28,320 bases of DNA from an uncultured Prevotellaceae bacterium (GTDB taxonomy: Bacteria > Bacteroidota > Bacteroidia > Bacteroidales > Bacteroidaceae), in assembly GCA_937893145.1 (NCBI GenBank), contig CALBJW010000113.1:1-28320 (forward strand). The letters are read 5' to 3'. This document shows, one piece after another, positions 1 to 8,055 of this stretch. Within the stretch, counting starts at the first letter, position 1. The number at the start of each line of letters is the position of its first letter. The position numbers and the translations under genes are program-made. The notes beneath the pieces were generated by a model, which searched no databases, was not told the origin of the DNA, and saw nothing but the letters and a program-made list of their open reading frames with translations.

Positions 1-832
1 CATACTGCATGTAAGGCTGAGAGTTGTTGAAGAGTGGAGATGCTGCATGCATCCATACCTTGCAACGGAGGGCGCGAGCAGAAGCGCGTGTGAGACGACC
101 TTCCCACTGACCAACATCTTCGTTTGGTATGTTCCAAATGAATCCTTCTTGATTTATTGCTCTTACAAGAAGAGTATCAATGAAGTCGAAAGTTTCTCTT
201 GCTGTAGCACGACCTTCTGTGAAATCTTCACCTGTTGCGTATGCATGATCTACAAGACAAAGACCACCGAAGCTACGGAAAGCATCGAAGTAGCGGCTTG
301 CCATGATAGTGTAAGCTTCACCCTTGAGGCGACCCTTCTCCAATTTGTCCATATCTGGAACTTTGTCGATGTTTTCAATCAACTGCCAGCACTTACGTAC
401 TGTCTCATAGATTGATACACGGCCGTCACCGTTGTTACCGTCGCCGTTGTCACCATTAGGGTTCTTAGTAGAGTAAGAGAACTTACCCTGGAAGTTACCG
501 TTGTCAGTATCCTGACAGTCCTCTGTGAGGTTACCAGGATAGTAGCTCTGGATTGGACCACCCCAACCGCAATAGCAGTGGTAAGAGTCTGAGAGCACAT
601 CGATAGGAGCACCATTCATCATGTTACTCTTGTGGTATGTGCAGTAAATCTGTCCGTAAGCACTCCAAAGGAAGTTACGGGCATATTCGGCTTTTGAGAA
701 TATAGTATCGATGTTGACATCAACACCTGGAGCCTTCTCGAGGAATGCGTCGCCCACCTTGAAATCATCCACACATGATGTGGTGAAGAGGGCGCCAAAC
801 ATCAAAGCCATTATATATTTTAATTGTTTCAT
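1..832 (-). CDS. SusD/RagB-like outer-membrane lipoprotein, 3' end beyond window
   Basis: The reading frame opens at the ATG at 832 and stays open for 277 codons to the window edge, so the C-terminal half is missing. It starts with a lipoprotein signal whose lipobox TTSC places the lipidated cysteine at residue 20. It continues with SusD-type helical segments (for example YETVRKCWQLIENIDKVPD near residues 142-160 and EAYTIMASRYFDAFRSFGG near 172-190). SusD proteins sit on the cell surface and form the lid of the SusC transporter, binding glycans before import. It begins 25 nt after the SusC stop at 858, so the two form one operon. An Asn/Gly/Asp-rich loop at residues 124-137 (NPNGDNGDGNNGDG) is not a general SusD feature and could be a metal-binding or surface loop. 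Family assignment is firm; the ligand is unknown. Confidence 0.93.
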   Translation of the reverse strand, partial: MKQLKYIMALMFGALFTTSCVDDFKVGDAFLEKAPGVDVNIDTIFSKAEYARNFLWSAYGQIYCTYHKSNMMNGAPIDVLSDSYHCYCGWGGPIQSYYPGNLTEDCQDTDNGNFQGKFSYSTKNPNGDNGDGNNGDGRVSIYETVRKCWQLIENIDKVPDMDKLEKGRLKGEAYTIMASRYFDAFRSFGGLCLVDHAYATGEDFTEGRATARETFDFIDTLLVRAINQEGFIWNIPNEDVGQWEGRLTRASARALRCKVWMHAASPLFNNSQPYMQY

Positions 833-857
833 AATTTCTTATATATATAATAATGTG

Positions 858-3800
858 TTAGAAATTAACTTTCACACCGAAGTTGAAGACACGAGTCATA
901 GGATATCTGATACCGTACTGGTAGTTACCACCATCTGCTTCAGGGTCATTACCCTTGAAGTCTGTGAAAGTAAGGAGGTTCTGACCACTTACGTAGAAGC
1001 GAACCGAGTTGAACAATGGGATGAGCTTTGGCTTGTTGAAAGTATAGCCAAGTTCCACATTCTTCAAACGGAGGTAGCTTGTATCGATGAGCCAAGCACG
1101 TGAGTCGCGGTTGTTGTGTACACGGTTTGTGAATGAGATACGTGGAAGGAGTGCATCCTGGTTGTCCTCAGTCCATGAGTTGTCAGCAATCCACTGTGTG
1201 AGAGCAGAGTTGTTGGTAGAACCGAACTGGTCACGATAGTAAGTGCCGAGCATACGGTTTACGTTTGTAGCACCAACCCACATCATAGAGAAGTCGAATC
1301 CCTTCCAAGAGAAACCTGCGTTAACAGAATAGTTGATTTCTGGAATATCTGTGTAACCAAATGCATGCTGGTCGTTAGCGTCCACTACACCATCATTGTT
1401 GAGGTCAACATAAACAGCATCACCATACTTGAGAGCAACACCCTGATCAGGCATTGGCTTGCCGTACTTAGCCTCGTAACGCTCTTCTGTACCCTTATTG
1501 TAGTACTCGAAGAGTTCGTAAACGAAGTGAGTACCTACAGGAAGACCTGTACGAGCGAGGTAGTCGTACATAGGTGGAACCTCGAGCATGTCGATGATCT
1601 TGTTGCGTGCGAATGTGAAGTTAGGAGCAATGTAGTATCTGAAACCATTACCAGTCTTGTCGTCCCAACGGAGAGAGATTTCATAACCATGATTCTTCAC
1701 ACGACCCCGGTTAACGTAGCCTGAAGGAAGACTTGTTACTGCAGGCAACAATGCAGAGTTGCTTACGAGGATGTCTTTACGGTCTTCCCAGAAGAAATCG
1801 AGGTTGAGGGAGAGTCGGTCGTTGAAGAACTTAGCATCAAGACCTGCGTTAATCTTAGTTGCAGTTTCCCAAGTTACATCTGGGTTACCTGCTGTAAGTT
1901 CCTTAGCAGCCTGGAGCCAGTCGCTTGTACCTGGGTTTGTACCGAAGTTAGTACCTGAGTTGAGTGGGTTACCTGACATGTGACCACTGTAGAATGACCA
2001 AGCACCTGGGAGGTACATGAAACGAGCACCGTTAGTGTTGTCGTTACCAACCTTACCCCAAGAAGCACGGAGCTTCAAGTAGCTTACTGCATTCTGCATT
2101 GGTTCCCACCACTTTTCGTTTGAAGGAATCCAACCTGCTGAGAATGAAGGGAACACACCGTAGCGCTTACCCTTAGCGAAGTTCTCAGAACCGTTGTAAC
2201 CAATGTTGAAGTCGAGCATGTAGCGAGTAGCGTAGTCATAAGTAGCACGACCTACGAGACCTACATAACCCTTAGGGATTGAAGAGTAGAGACCTGCAGA
2301 ATCCCATGGATAGTATGTCTTGCTCTGGTTGTAGAGGATGAGCGCACCTACGTTGTGAAGACCGAACTTGCGAGCGTAGTTGAAGCTTGCTTCTGTGTAC
2401 CAGTTACGAGAACCGTAACGACCAGAATTCTCATCGTATGAAGGAGGCCATGCTGTGCCGACCTTCTTGAATACTTCCTTACCGTCAACGAGCTGAGCGA
2501 TGTACTGTGTACCTGTACCATAACCAGATCTCATGCTCTTAGGAGACATATATTCTGAGTTGTAAGAAGCCTTTACCTTGAAGTCGAGACCCTTAGTCAA
2601 CCAGCTCATGTCGAGCTTGTACTGGAGGTCAAAGTTGAGCACGTTCTTACTTCTGTAGTTGTAACCGAGCTTGTAGTAGTTAGTCAGAGGCTGGCGACAG
2701 TTGTGCTGGTAACCGAGGTCAGAGAGGAGAAGGCGACCTTCTTCATCAACACCGTAACCTGCGTATGGAGTAGCACCCTGAAGATAACGGAAGATGAAGT
2801 CTTCACCTTCACCGAGTGTTGTACGGTTTTCTACACGACCACCGAGAGTGAGCGAGATAGTGCTGTACTTAGACACGTCGATATCGAGGTTGGCACGATA
2901 GTTGTAACGGTTGTATGCGAATGTTTCCTTAGGGTTGTTAGAGAAAGTCTTGAAAAGAGAGCTCTGGTTGAAGAAACCTGTAGAAACGAAGTAGCGCATC
3001 TTTTCAGTACCACCTGTTACGTTCACATTGATTTGTTCCTGCCAAGCTGCACTCTTCATAAGGTAGTCAATCCAGTCCACATTTGGGAATGCGTATGGCA
3101 TGTCGCCATCCTTGAAGTGCTGCATTGCAGTCTGGTTGAAGCGAATACCAAGGTCTTCGTAGCTTCTCTGTTCCCATCTGTTAGGGTCTTCATCTGTTGG
3201 TGCAGGTACCCAACCGGTAGCTGTTGCGTAGTTACCAATATTTGTAGTGGTTGGCCAGTTCCATTCACCCTTGTTGTTTGTCATTGAGAGCGCATCTGTG
3301 AGAGCTGAATAGTTCCACATGCGAGCGTAAGTCTCAGAGTCTGTAAAGTCGATGAAGTCGGCAATCTGCTGAACTGCAGAAGAAGCAGTAACGCTTACCT
3401 GAGCCTTACCCTGATTACCACGCTTAGTAGTAACGAGGATTACACCGTTTGCACCACGCACACCGAATACGGCTGTAGCAGATGCATCCTTGAGGATAGA
3501 GATGTCAGCAACTTCGTTAGGGTCGATCTGAGTGAACGAACGCTCAACACCATCCACAAGTACGAGAGGTTCTGCACTGTTCAACGAACCAATACCACGA
3601 ACACGGATGACAGGGTCGTCGGCACCTGGCATACCAGAGTACTGAACTGTCTGCACACCTGGGAGGTTACCCTGGAGAGCATTACCGAGGTTAGGTACAG
3701 GAGCCTTGAGGAGTTCCTCACCACTTACATTTGACACAGCACCAGTCAGTGTCACTTTTTTCTGAGTACCGTAACCGATGACAACTGTCTCGTTGAGTGA

Positions 3801-4106
3801 CTGAGCGTCAGACACCAACTTGATAGTTACATTGGAACGACCATTCAGTGCGACTTCCTGAGTCTTGAAGCCGACATAAGATACGACGAGAGTAGCCTTG
3901 CTTGACTTAACGGAAAGTTTGAACTTACCATTGAGGTCTGTAGCAACGCCATTCTGAGTACCTTTCTCGAGTACGGTAGCACCTATAGCTTCCATGCCAG
4001 CATCGTCAACCACCTTACCTGTTACGGCAACCTGTGCATTAACGTGCGCCACGAAGAGCATAAGCAGCGAAACCAACGCGAGCTTAAGATTAAATGATTT
4101 TTCCAT
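858..4106 (-). CDS. SusC/RagA-like TonB-linked outer-membrane transporter
   Basis: A 1082-residue protein of normal SusC length. A signal peptide ends near residue 25 (HVNAQ). A carboxypeptidase-regulatory-like beta-sandwich follows at about 27-95 (VTGKVVDDAGMEAIGATV), then a TonB-box-like stretch NETVVIGYGTQKK near 104-116. The plug domain shows VRGIGSLNSAEPLVLVDGV and VFGVRGANGVILVTTKRG, and a 22-strand-type barrel ends in a terminal aromatic (VKVNF). SusC proteins import oligosaccharides across the outer membrane using TonB energy together with the SusD lid, whose gene follows 25 nt downstream. A promoter with correct spacing lies 65-95 bp upstream. Codon use is strongly biased, suggesting high expression. 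Substrate cannot be read from sequence. An arabinose-containing glycan is an inference from the PUL genes beyond 8 kb, from which this pair is separated by three unrelated genes. Confidence 0.96.
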   Translation of the reverse strand: MEKSFNLKLALVSLLMLFVAHVNAQVAVTGKVVDDAGMEAIGATVLEKGTQNGVATDLNGKFKLSVKSSKATLVVSYVGFKTQEVALNGRSNVTIKLVSDAQSLNETVVIGYGTQKKVTLTGAVSNVSGEELLKAPVPNLGNALQGNLPGVQTVQYSGMPGADDPVIRVRGIGSLNSAEPLVLVDGVERSFTQIDPNEVADISILKDASATAVFGVRGANGVILVTTKRGNQGKAQVSVTASSAVQQIADFIDFTDSETYARMWNYSALTDALSMTNNKGEWNWPTTTNIGNYATATGWVPAPTDEDPNRWEQRSYEDLGIRFNQTAMQHFKDGDMPYAFPNVDWIDYLMKSAAWQEQINVNVTGGTEKMRYFVSTGFFNQSSLFKTFSNNPKETFAYNRYNYRANLDIDVSKYSTISLTLGGRVENRTTLGEGEDFIFRYLQGATPYAGYGVDEEGRLLLSDLGYQHNCRQPLTNYYKLGYNYRSKNVLNFDLQYKLDMSWLTKGLDFKVKASYNSEYMSPKSMRSGYGTGTQYIAQLVDGKEVFKKVGTAWPPSYDENSGRYGSRNWYTEASFNYARKFGLHNVGALILYNQSKTYYPWDSAGLYSSIPKGYVGLVGRATYDYATRYMLDFNIGYNGSENFAKGKRYGVFPSFSAGWIPSNEKWWEPMQNAVSYLKLRASWGKVGNDNTNGARFMYLPGAWSFYSGHMSGNPLNSGTNFGTNPGTSDWLQAAKELTAGNPDVTWETATKINAGLDAKFFNDRLSLNLDFFWEDRKDILVSNSALLPAVTSLPSGYVNRGRVKNHGYEISLRWDDKTGNGFRYYIAPNFTFARNKIIDMLEVPPMYDYLARTGLPVGTHFVYELFEYYNKGTEERYEAKYGKPMPDQGVALKYGDAVYVDLNNDGVVDANDQHAFGYTDIPEINYSVNAGFSWKGFDFSMMWVGATNVNRMLGTYYRDQFGSTNNSALTQWIADNSWTEDNQDALLPRISFTNRVHNNRDSRAWLIDTSYLRLKNVELGYTFNKPKLIPLFNSVRFYVSGQNLLTFTDFKGNDPEADGGNYQYGIRYPMTRVFNFGVKVNF

Positions 4107-4170
4107 CTTGATGGCTTTAAATTAGATTATTAAATTGTTTAGTTTTAGATTTGTTCTTCAATTATTGGTA

Positions 4171-4202
4171 CAAATGTACTATTTTTTTTTATATTCTTCA
4201 AA
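4171..4202 (-). promoter_or_regulatory. Bacteroidetes-type promoter of the susC-like gene at 858-4106
   Basis: On the minus strand the -7 box TACATTTG (4171-4178) matches TAnnTTTG. A -33 TTTG (4199-4202) lies 20 nt upstream of it, the usual spacing for the Bacteroidetes primary sigma factor. The predicted leader is about 60 nt long. This is the best-formed promoter in the window. Confidence 0.75.
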
Positions 4203-4304
4203 AATTTTCACGTCCATTATCATTATTATACATTACTTAGTCAAAAAAGTAACATTTAGATTGGAAATATTGATACAAAACATAAAACTTTGTTAAATTA
4301 GTGT

Positions 4305-4312
4305 TACCTTTG
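4305..4312 (+). promoter_or_regulatory. -7 box (TACCTTTG) of the BtuB-like receptor gene
   Basis: TACCTTTG matches the TAnnTTTG consensus and lies about 60 nt before the ATG at 4372. A TTTG at 4289-4292 is only 12 nt upstream, too close for a normal -33 element, so the upstream half is uncertain. The predicted leader is too short to hold a cobalamin riboswitch. Confidence 0.6.
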
Positions 4313-4321
4313 CACAAAAAT

Positions 4322-4344
4322 ACGGGAAGCCTTATTGCTTCCGT
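4322..4344 (+). promoter_or_regulatory. Hairpin at the start of the BtuB-like leader
   Basis: The arms ACGGGAAGC and GCTTCCGT pair as an 8-bp stem with one bulged G and the 6-nt loop CTTATT. A T-rich stretch (TTATTTTTATATTT) follows. Transcription predicted from the box at 4305-4312 would begin just before this stem. It could be a 5' stabilising hairpin or an attenuator-like stop. Only the base pairing is seen directly. Confidence 0.5.
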
Positions 4345-4371
4345 TTATTTTTATATTTAATTTTATTCACA

Positions 4372-6462
4372 ATGTTCAAAAAACAAACAAATCTCAAGGG
4401 TAATCAGATTGTGTGGACAAAGTTCACTCGTCGCCATGATGCCATTTTTCTTAGTCTCCACAAGGAGATTCGCATCGGTGTGTTGAGTGTGGCTACCCTC
4501 GCATTCGCTGCTCCTGCTTCGGCTGCTGGTGAGATGAGTTTTGGAAACGAAGAAAAGGCTGTCGTTTCTCAGAACTCTACCATCGATACCGCAGAAGAGG
4601 AACTCACTGATTCCATCCTTTTGGCAGGTACAGAGGTTGTCGCCACTCGTGTACCAATTCCTGCTGCCAAAGCAGTGCGACTCGTTCAAGTAATCGACCG
4701 TAAGCAGATTGAAGCCAGTGCGGTGCAGAGCGTTAACGATTTGCTAAAGCTCGCCGCTGGAGTAGATGTGCGCCAACGTGGACCATTCGGCATTCAGACA
4801 GACATCAGCGTGAATGGTGGAACAGACGACCAGCTTACGGTGCTTCTCAACGGAGTGAACATCTCCAATCCCCACACCGGACATCTTACTGTTGACCTTC
4901 CTGTCAGCATCGACCAAGTAGAACGCATCGAGGTACTCGAGGGCGGTGCAAGTCGTGTGTATGGAGCTCAGGCTTTTTCGGGAGTCATCAACATCGTGAC
5001 AAAGAACGATGCTAAACCAGGTATCGGTCTTTCGGCTCAGGCTGGCTCATTCGGAACAGTAGGAACAGACTTCTATGTGGGAGGCAAGACTGGTGCTGTG
5101 ACCAACAGGTTGTCGGCTGGTTACAACTTCTCGGATGGTGGTACGGATAACTCCGATTTCAAGAAGGCAAATGCTTTCTACAGAGGAACATACACATCCT
5201 CTTCCTTCGACCTTAACTGGCAGACTGGTTTCTCATCAATGAACTACGGAGCTAATACATTCTATGGTACGGGCTCGCGCACGCAGTATGAAGAGAACCG
5301 TCGTTTTATGGCATCTGTAGGAGGTGAATACAAGGGTAGGGTACACATCCTTCCACAAATGTATTGGAACCGTTCGCTCGACCACTATGTGTGGACACGC
5401 AGCAATCCTGCAGCATACCAGAACTTCCACCAGACCAATGTCTATGGTGCAAGCATCAATGCTTACACATCGTGGGCACTTGGTAAGACTGCACTCGGTG
5501 TTGAGTGGCGTCATGAGGAGATTCTTTCTACTCGACTTGGTAAGGAGATTTCAAAGCCTGATGCACATAAGGTGCCAGGTTTCGACAATTATTACAAATA
5601 TGCTGATTCGCGCAACAACTTCGGCATTTATCTCGAACATGACATCTTGCTTCGTGATTGGACTATCTCTCTCGGAGTGCTTGCCAATGATAACAGCAGC
5701 GTAGATGGTTCGTTCCGTTTCTATCCAGGTGTCGATGTGTCTTATCGCCCTTACGGAATAGATGGACTTAAGATTTACGGTTCGTTCAATCAGTCGCTTC
5801 GTGTAGCCACATATACAGACCTCTATTATAATGGTCCGGGCATACAGGGCAACTCAAACCTTCGTCCTGAGAAGTCAACAGATTTCTCTCTTGGAGCATC
5901 CTTCACACATTCTCTTCTTTCTGCACAGATTAAGGGATTCTATCGTCATGGAACAGACATGATAGACTGGGTGAAGTATGAGGGTGCAACAGTTCACACC
6001 GTTGCAAATAGCGACATCGATTGTGCTGGTGTTGAAACAACGGTAGCTCTTGATTTCCAGAAGGTTTATGAAAACTACACTTTCCTTCGCAATATCAATC
6101 TCTCGTATTGCTTCATAGACAAATATCGTACAAATAAGGAGCAGAGTGCTACCTACGCAACAGACCTCAACTACCTCCGAAATAAGTTTGTCATGAGCAT
6201 CGGTCACAACATCTGTGGACCACTCACAGCTCAGTGGGACTTCACCGTGAAGAACCGCAATGGACAGTTTGACAACGCATTTACTGGTGAGTTGCAGGAT
6301 TACGGCACTCACGCCCTTCTCGACCTCAAACTCCAGTGGTCTAAGCCTAAGTATTCACTCTATCTGCAAGCCAATAACTTGCTCAACAAGAAATACTATG
6401 ATATTTCAAATGTTCAGCAGCCTGGCTTCTGGTTTATGGGTGGTGTGAAGTTACACTTGTAA
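4372..6462 (+). CDS. BtuB-like TonB-dependent outer-membrane receptor
   Basis: A 696-residue receptor, the only plus-strand gene. A plug domain at about 75-210 carries VIDRKQIEASAVQSVNDLL, NGGTDDQLTVLLNGVNISNP and RIEVLEGGASRVYGAQAF, typical of BtuB/cirA-type plugs. The barrel follows, with ENLR-type NSNLRPEKSTDFSLGASF near residue 498 and a C-terminal strand ending LHL. It lacks the SusC-type N-terminal sandwich. About 40 positively charged residues' worth of extension (MFKKQTNLKGNQIVWTKF...) precedes the hydrophobic signal core, ending near APASAAG (residue 52), so the signal peptide is unusually long. Such receptors import vitamin B12, siderophores or other small ligands. No riboswitch is visible upstream, so B12 is only a possibility. 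It diverges from the susC-like gene and converges on the TIM-barrel gene. Confidence 0.9.
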   Translation: MFKKQTNLKGNQIVWTKFTRRHDAIFLSLHKEIRIGVLSVATLAFAAPASAAGEMSFGNEEKAVVSQNSTIDTAEEELTDSILLAGTEVVATRVPIPAAKAVRLVQVIDRKQIEASAVQSVNDLLKLAAGVDVRQRGPFGIQTDISVNGGTDDQLTVLLNGVNISNPHTGHLTVDLPVSIDQVERIEVLEGGASRVYGAQAFSGVINIVTKNDAKPGIGLSAQAGSFGTVGTDFYVGGKTGAVTNRLSAGYNFSDGGTDNSDFKKANAFYRGTYTSSSFDLNWQTGFSSMNYGANTFYGTGSRTQYEENRRFMASVGGEYKGRVHILPQMYWNRSLDHYVWTRSNPAAYQNFHQTNVYGASINAYTSWALGKTALGVEWRHEEILSTRLGKEISKPDAHKVPGFDNYYKYADSRNNFGIYLEHDILLRDWTISLGVLANDNSSVDGSFRFYPGVDVSYRPYGIDGLKIYGSFNQSLRVATYTDLYYNGPGIQGNSNLRPEKSTDFSLGASFTHSLLSAQIKGFYRHGTDMIDWVKYEGATVHTVANSDIDCAGVETTVALDFQKVYENYTFLRNINLSYCFIDKYRTNKEQSATYATDLNYLRNKFVMSIGHNICGPLTAQWDFTVKNRNGQFDNAFTGELQDYGTHALLDLKLQWSKPKYSLYLQANNLLNKKYYDISNVQQPGFWFMGGVKLHL

Positions 6463-6486
6463 AAGGATTAGGAACATATACAATTT

Positions 6487-6520
6487 GAGGGTACATCGTG
6501 GTGATGTACCCTCATTTCGT
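6487..6520. terminator. Shared terminator between convergent genes
   Basis: The arms GAGGGTACATC (6487-6497) and GATGTACCCTC (6503-6513) form a perfect 11-bp stem with a 5-nt loop. ATTTCGTTT follows on the plus strand, so it ends the BtuB-like gene. The TIM-barrel gene ends at 6544 from the other side, where only an A/T-mixed tail follows, so bidirectional use is likely but weaker on the minus strand. Confidence 0.8.
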
Positions 6521-6543
6521 TTGTATTGCAGACATGCTAAAAA

Positions 6544-7215
6544 TCATCCTTCGCTTGAAGAGATGAAATCACACACGCGATTTATCTGTTCATCTATCGA
6601 ATCACCAAACTGATGTTCAAAGAAGGCACTTCCTATGGTGAAAGCCCAAGGTTGAACATCCTTGATGAATTGGAGTCGTTCGTAACTGTCGATACTGCCT
6701 GCCACGCATACAGGAAGGTCGGTCTTTGTAACCAAGGCGGAAATCAGTTGTTCTGCATCTGCATTGTAGCGATAGCCCAACAGATCTATACCATACACTC
6801 CTTTTGCTTTCAGGGACTTAGCCTCAGCTACCATATCCTCAATACTGCCTTCGAGTATAGAAGGACGACCTGTAATCTTGCCCACAAATGGCATATAGCG
6901 CATACCATGCTCTTGACAATAGGCATTGATGGAGTCGTGATACATAGTGCCCATAAGCACATCACAACCACATTCCACCGCTGTTCGCGCTCCTTCCAGG
7001 CCTTCAGCTTCGGTATATGCAACAACTTCGAGGAAAGTGGTCTTGCCACACTCCTTCATTCGTGCGTAAAGTCGTTTCATGTCTTCCAGAGGGAGAGGAT
7101 GTTCCTTGAACCCCCAGCATTGCGCTTTCGAAGCCTTGCACTCCTCAAAAATTTCAGCCGCATTCATTACAGTGAAATCGTTGTGGGTGAGCATCACAAT
7201 GAGTTCTGGCTTCAT
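6544..7215 (-). CDS. TIM-barrel-like protein of unknown function, coupled to pdxJ
   Basis: About 223 residues from the ATG at 7215. A TTG at 7233 would extend it by six residues into pdxJ and is less likely. The sequence looks like a (beta/alpha)8 barrel. Alternating short hydrophobic strands and helices end with PVCVAGSIDSYERLQFI and WAFTIGSAFFE, similar in layout to the phosphate-binding loops of the ribulose-phosphate-binding barrel superfamily. KITGRPSILEGS and GVYGIDLLGYRY are other conserved-looking segments. There is no signal peptide, so it is cytoplasmic. It starts 2 nt after the pdxJ stop, so the two are almost certainly co-transcribed and perhaps translationally coupled. I do not recognise a characterised family. 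CutC was considered but its hallmark N-terminus is absent. Confidence 0.8.
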   Translation of the reverse strand: MKPELIVMLTHNDFTVMNAAEIFEECKASKAQCWGFKEHPLPLEDMKRLYARMKECGKTTFLEVVAYTEAEGLEGARTAVECGCDVLMGTMYHDSINAYCQEHGMRYMPFVGKITGRPSILEGSIEDMVAEAKSLKAKGVYGIDLLGYRYNADAEQLISALVTKTDLPVCVAGSIDSYERLQFIKDVQPWAFTIGSAFFEHQFGDSIDEQINRVCDFISSSEG

Positions 7216-7217
7216 AA

Positions 7218-7934
7218 TCAGTCTTTCAAGCAATTAAGGTACTGGCGTATAGTCTCTTCTATTCCAAGATAGAGAGCATTGCTGATGAGGGCATGACCTA
7301 TCGAAACCTCATCAACCCAAGGAATCTGCTGATGGAAGTAAGCAAGATTCTCAAGGCTCAAGTCGTGTCCGGCATTGAGTCCAAGTCCACATTCACGAGC
7401 CACTTCCGCTGCCTTTACATAAGGCTCGATGGCTTTCGCTGGATTCTCTGCATAGTGTGATGCGAAAGCCTCAGTATAGAGTTCTACACGATCGGCACCA
7501 ATCTCAGCTGCCTTGCGTATCATCTCTGGTATTGGATCCACGAAGAGGGATACACGAATGCCGTGGTTCTTGAAGTCTGCTACAATCTCTCGTAGATAAT
7601 CTGCATGCTTGATGGTGTCCCAACCTGCATTGCTGGTTATGGCATCCTCTGCATCAGGAACGAGTGTCACCTGTGCAGGGCGCACTTCGTTTACCAGTTC
7701 TATGAACTTAGGGACAGGGTTGCCTTCGATGTTGAATTCCTCTGTGAGAACAGGTTTTAAATCAGATACATCAGCATAACGAATATGTCGCTCATCTGGA
7801 CGAGGATGTACTGTAATGCCTTGCGCACCAAGTCGTTCGCAATCAAGGGCAAACTTAACTACATCGGGCGTATTGCCACCACGAGCATTACGAATGGTAG
7901 CTACCTTGTTGATATTGATACTTAGTTTTGTCAT
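7218..7934 (-). CDS. pdxJ: Pyridoxine 5'-phosphate synthase PdxJ
   Basis: PdxJ condenses 1-deoxy-D-xylulose 5-phosphate with 3-amino-2-oxopropyl phosphate to give pyridoxine 5'-phosphate, the last ring-forming step of the DXP-dependent vitamin B6 pathway, in the cytoplasm. The 238-residue product has normal length. It carries the family motifs in order: LSININKVATIRNARGG at the N-terminus, ITVHPRPDERHI, SLFVDP, VELYTEAFA, GLGLNAGHDL and EVSIGHALI. The ATG at 7934 is chosen because MTKLSININ is the conserved beginning. The open frame upstream to 8003 adds a non-conserved stretch that overlaps the probable promoter. The downstream TIM-barrel gene follows after 2 nt. Confidence 0.96.
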   Translation of the reverse strand: MTKLSININKVATIRNARGGNTPDVVKFALDCERLGAQGITVHPRPDERHIRYADVSDLKPVLTEEFNIEGNPVPKFIELVNEVRPAQVTLVPDAEDAITSNAGWDTIKHADYLREIVADFKNHGIRVSLFVDPIPEMIRKAAEIGADRVELYTEAFASHYAENPAKAIEPYVKAAEVARECGLGLNAGHDLSLENLAYFHQQIPWVDEVSIGHALISNALYLGIEETIRQYLNCLKD

Positions 7935-7976
7935 AAGTAGTCGTTGTTGTGTTATTATAATGTGTTTATTTGCGTG

Positions 7977-8003
7977 CAAAGGTACTACATTTTTTAACAG
8001 CAA
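7977..8003 (-). promoter_or_regulatory. Probable promoter of pdxJ
   Basis: On the minus strand TACCTTTG (7977-7984) matches the -7 consensus about 42 nt before the pdxJ ATG. A TTG (8001-8003) lies 16 nt upstream, slightly short for a -33 element. Its position supports the downstream start at 7934. Confidence 0.55.
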
Positions 8004-8055
8004 CTACTTCTTTATTCCGAAACGGCAAACCTTTGTTCCGTAATAGGCAACAGCT

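Noticed and set aside
711..1103. Plus-strand open frame across the SusC/SusD junction
   Set aside because: It overlaps the 3' end of SusC and the start of SusD, both with clear family motifs on the minus strand.
4107..4371. Cobalamin riboswitch upstream of the BtuB-like gene
   Set aside because: The predicted leader is only about 55 nt, and I see none of the conserved B12-box features in the intergenic region.
6544..7215. Copper homeostasis protein CutC as identity of the TIM-barrel gene
   Set aside because: Size and barrel fold would fit, but the CutC N-terminal signature around EIC and the GADRIELC-type motif is absent.
6613..7272. Long plus-strand open frame (219 codons) opposite the TIM-barrel gene and the end of pdxJ
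   Set aside because: It is antisense to two well-supported genes, has no recognisable domain and no -7 box at a sensible distance. It is a shadow of codon bias on the other strand.
7935..8055. Terminator after the HTCS gene
   Set aside because: The only complementary stretch near 8016-8043 pairs imperfectly and has no T-tract, so read-through into pdxJ cannot be excluded from sequence.
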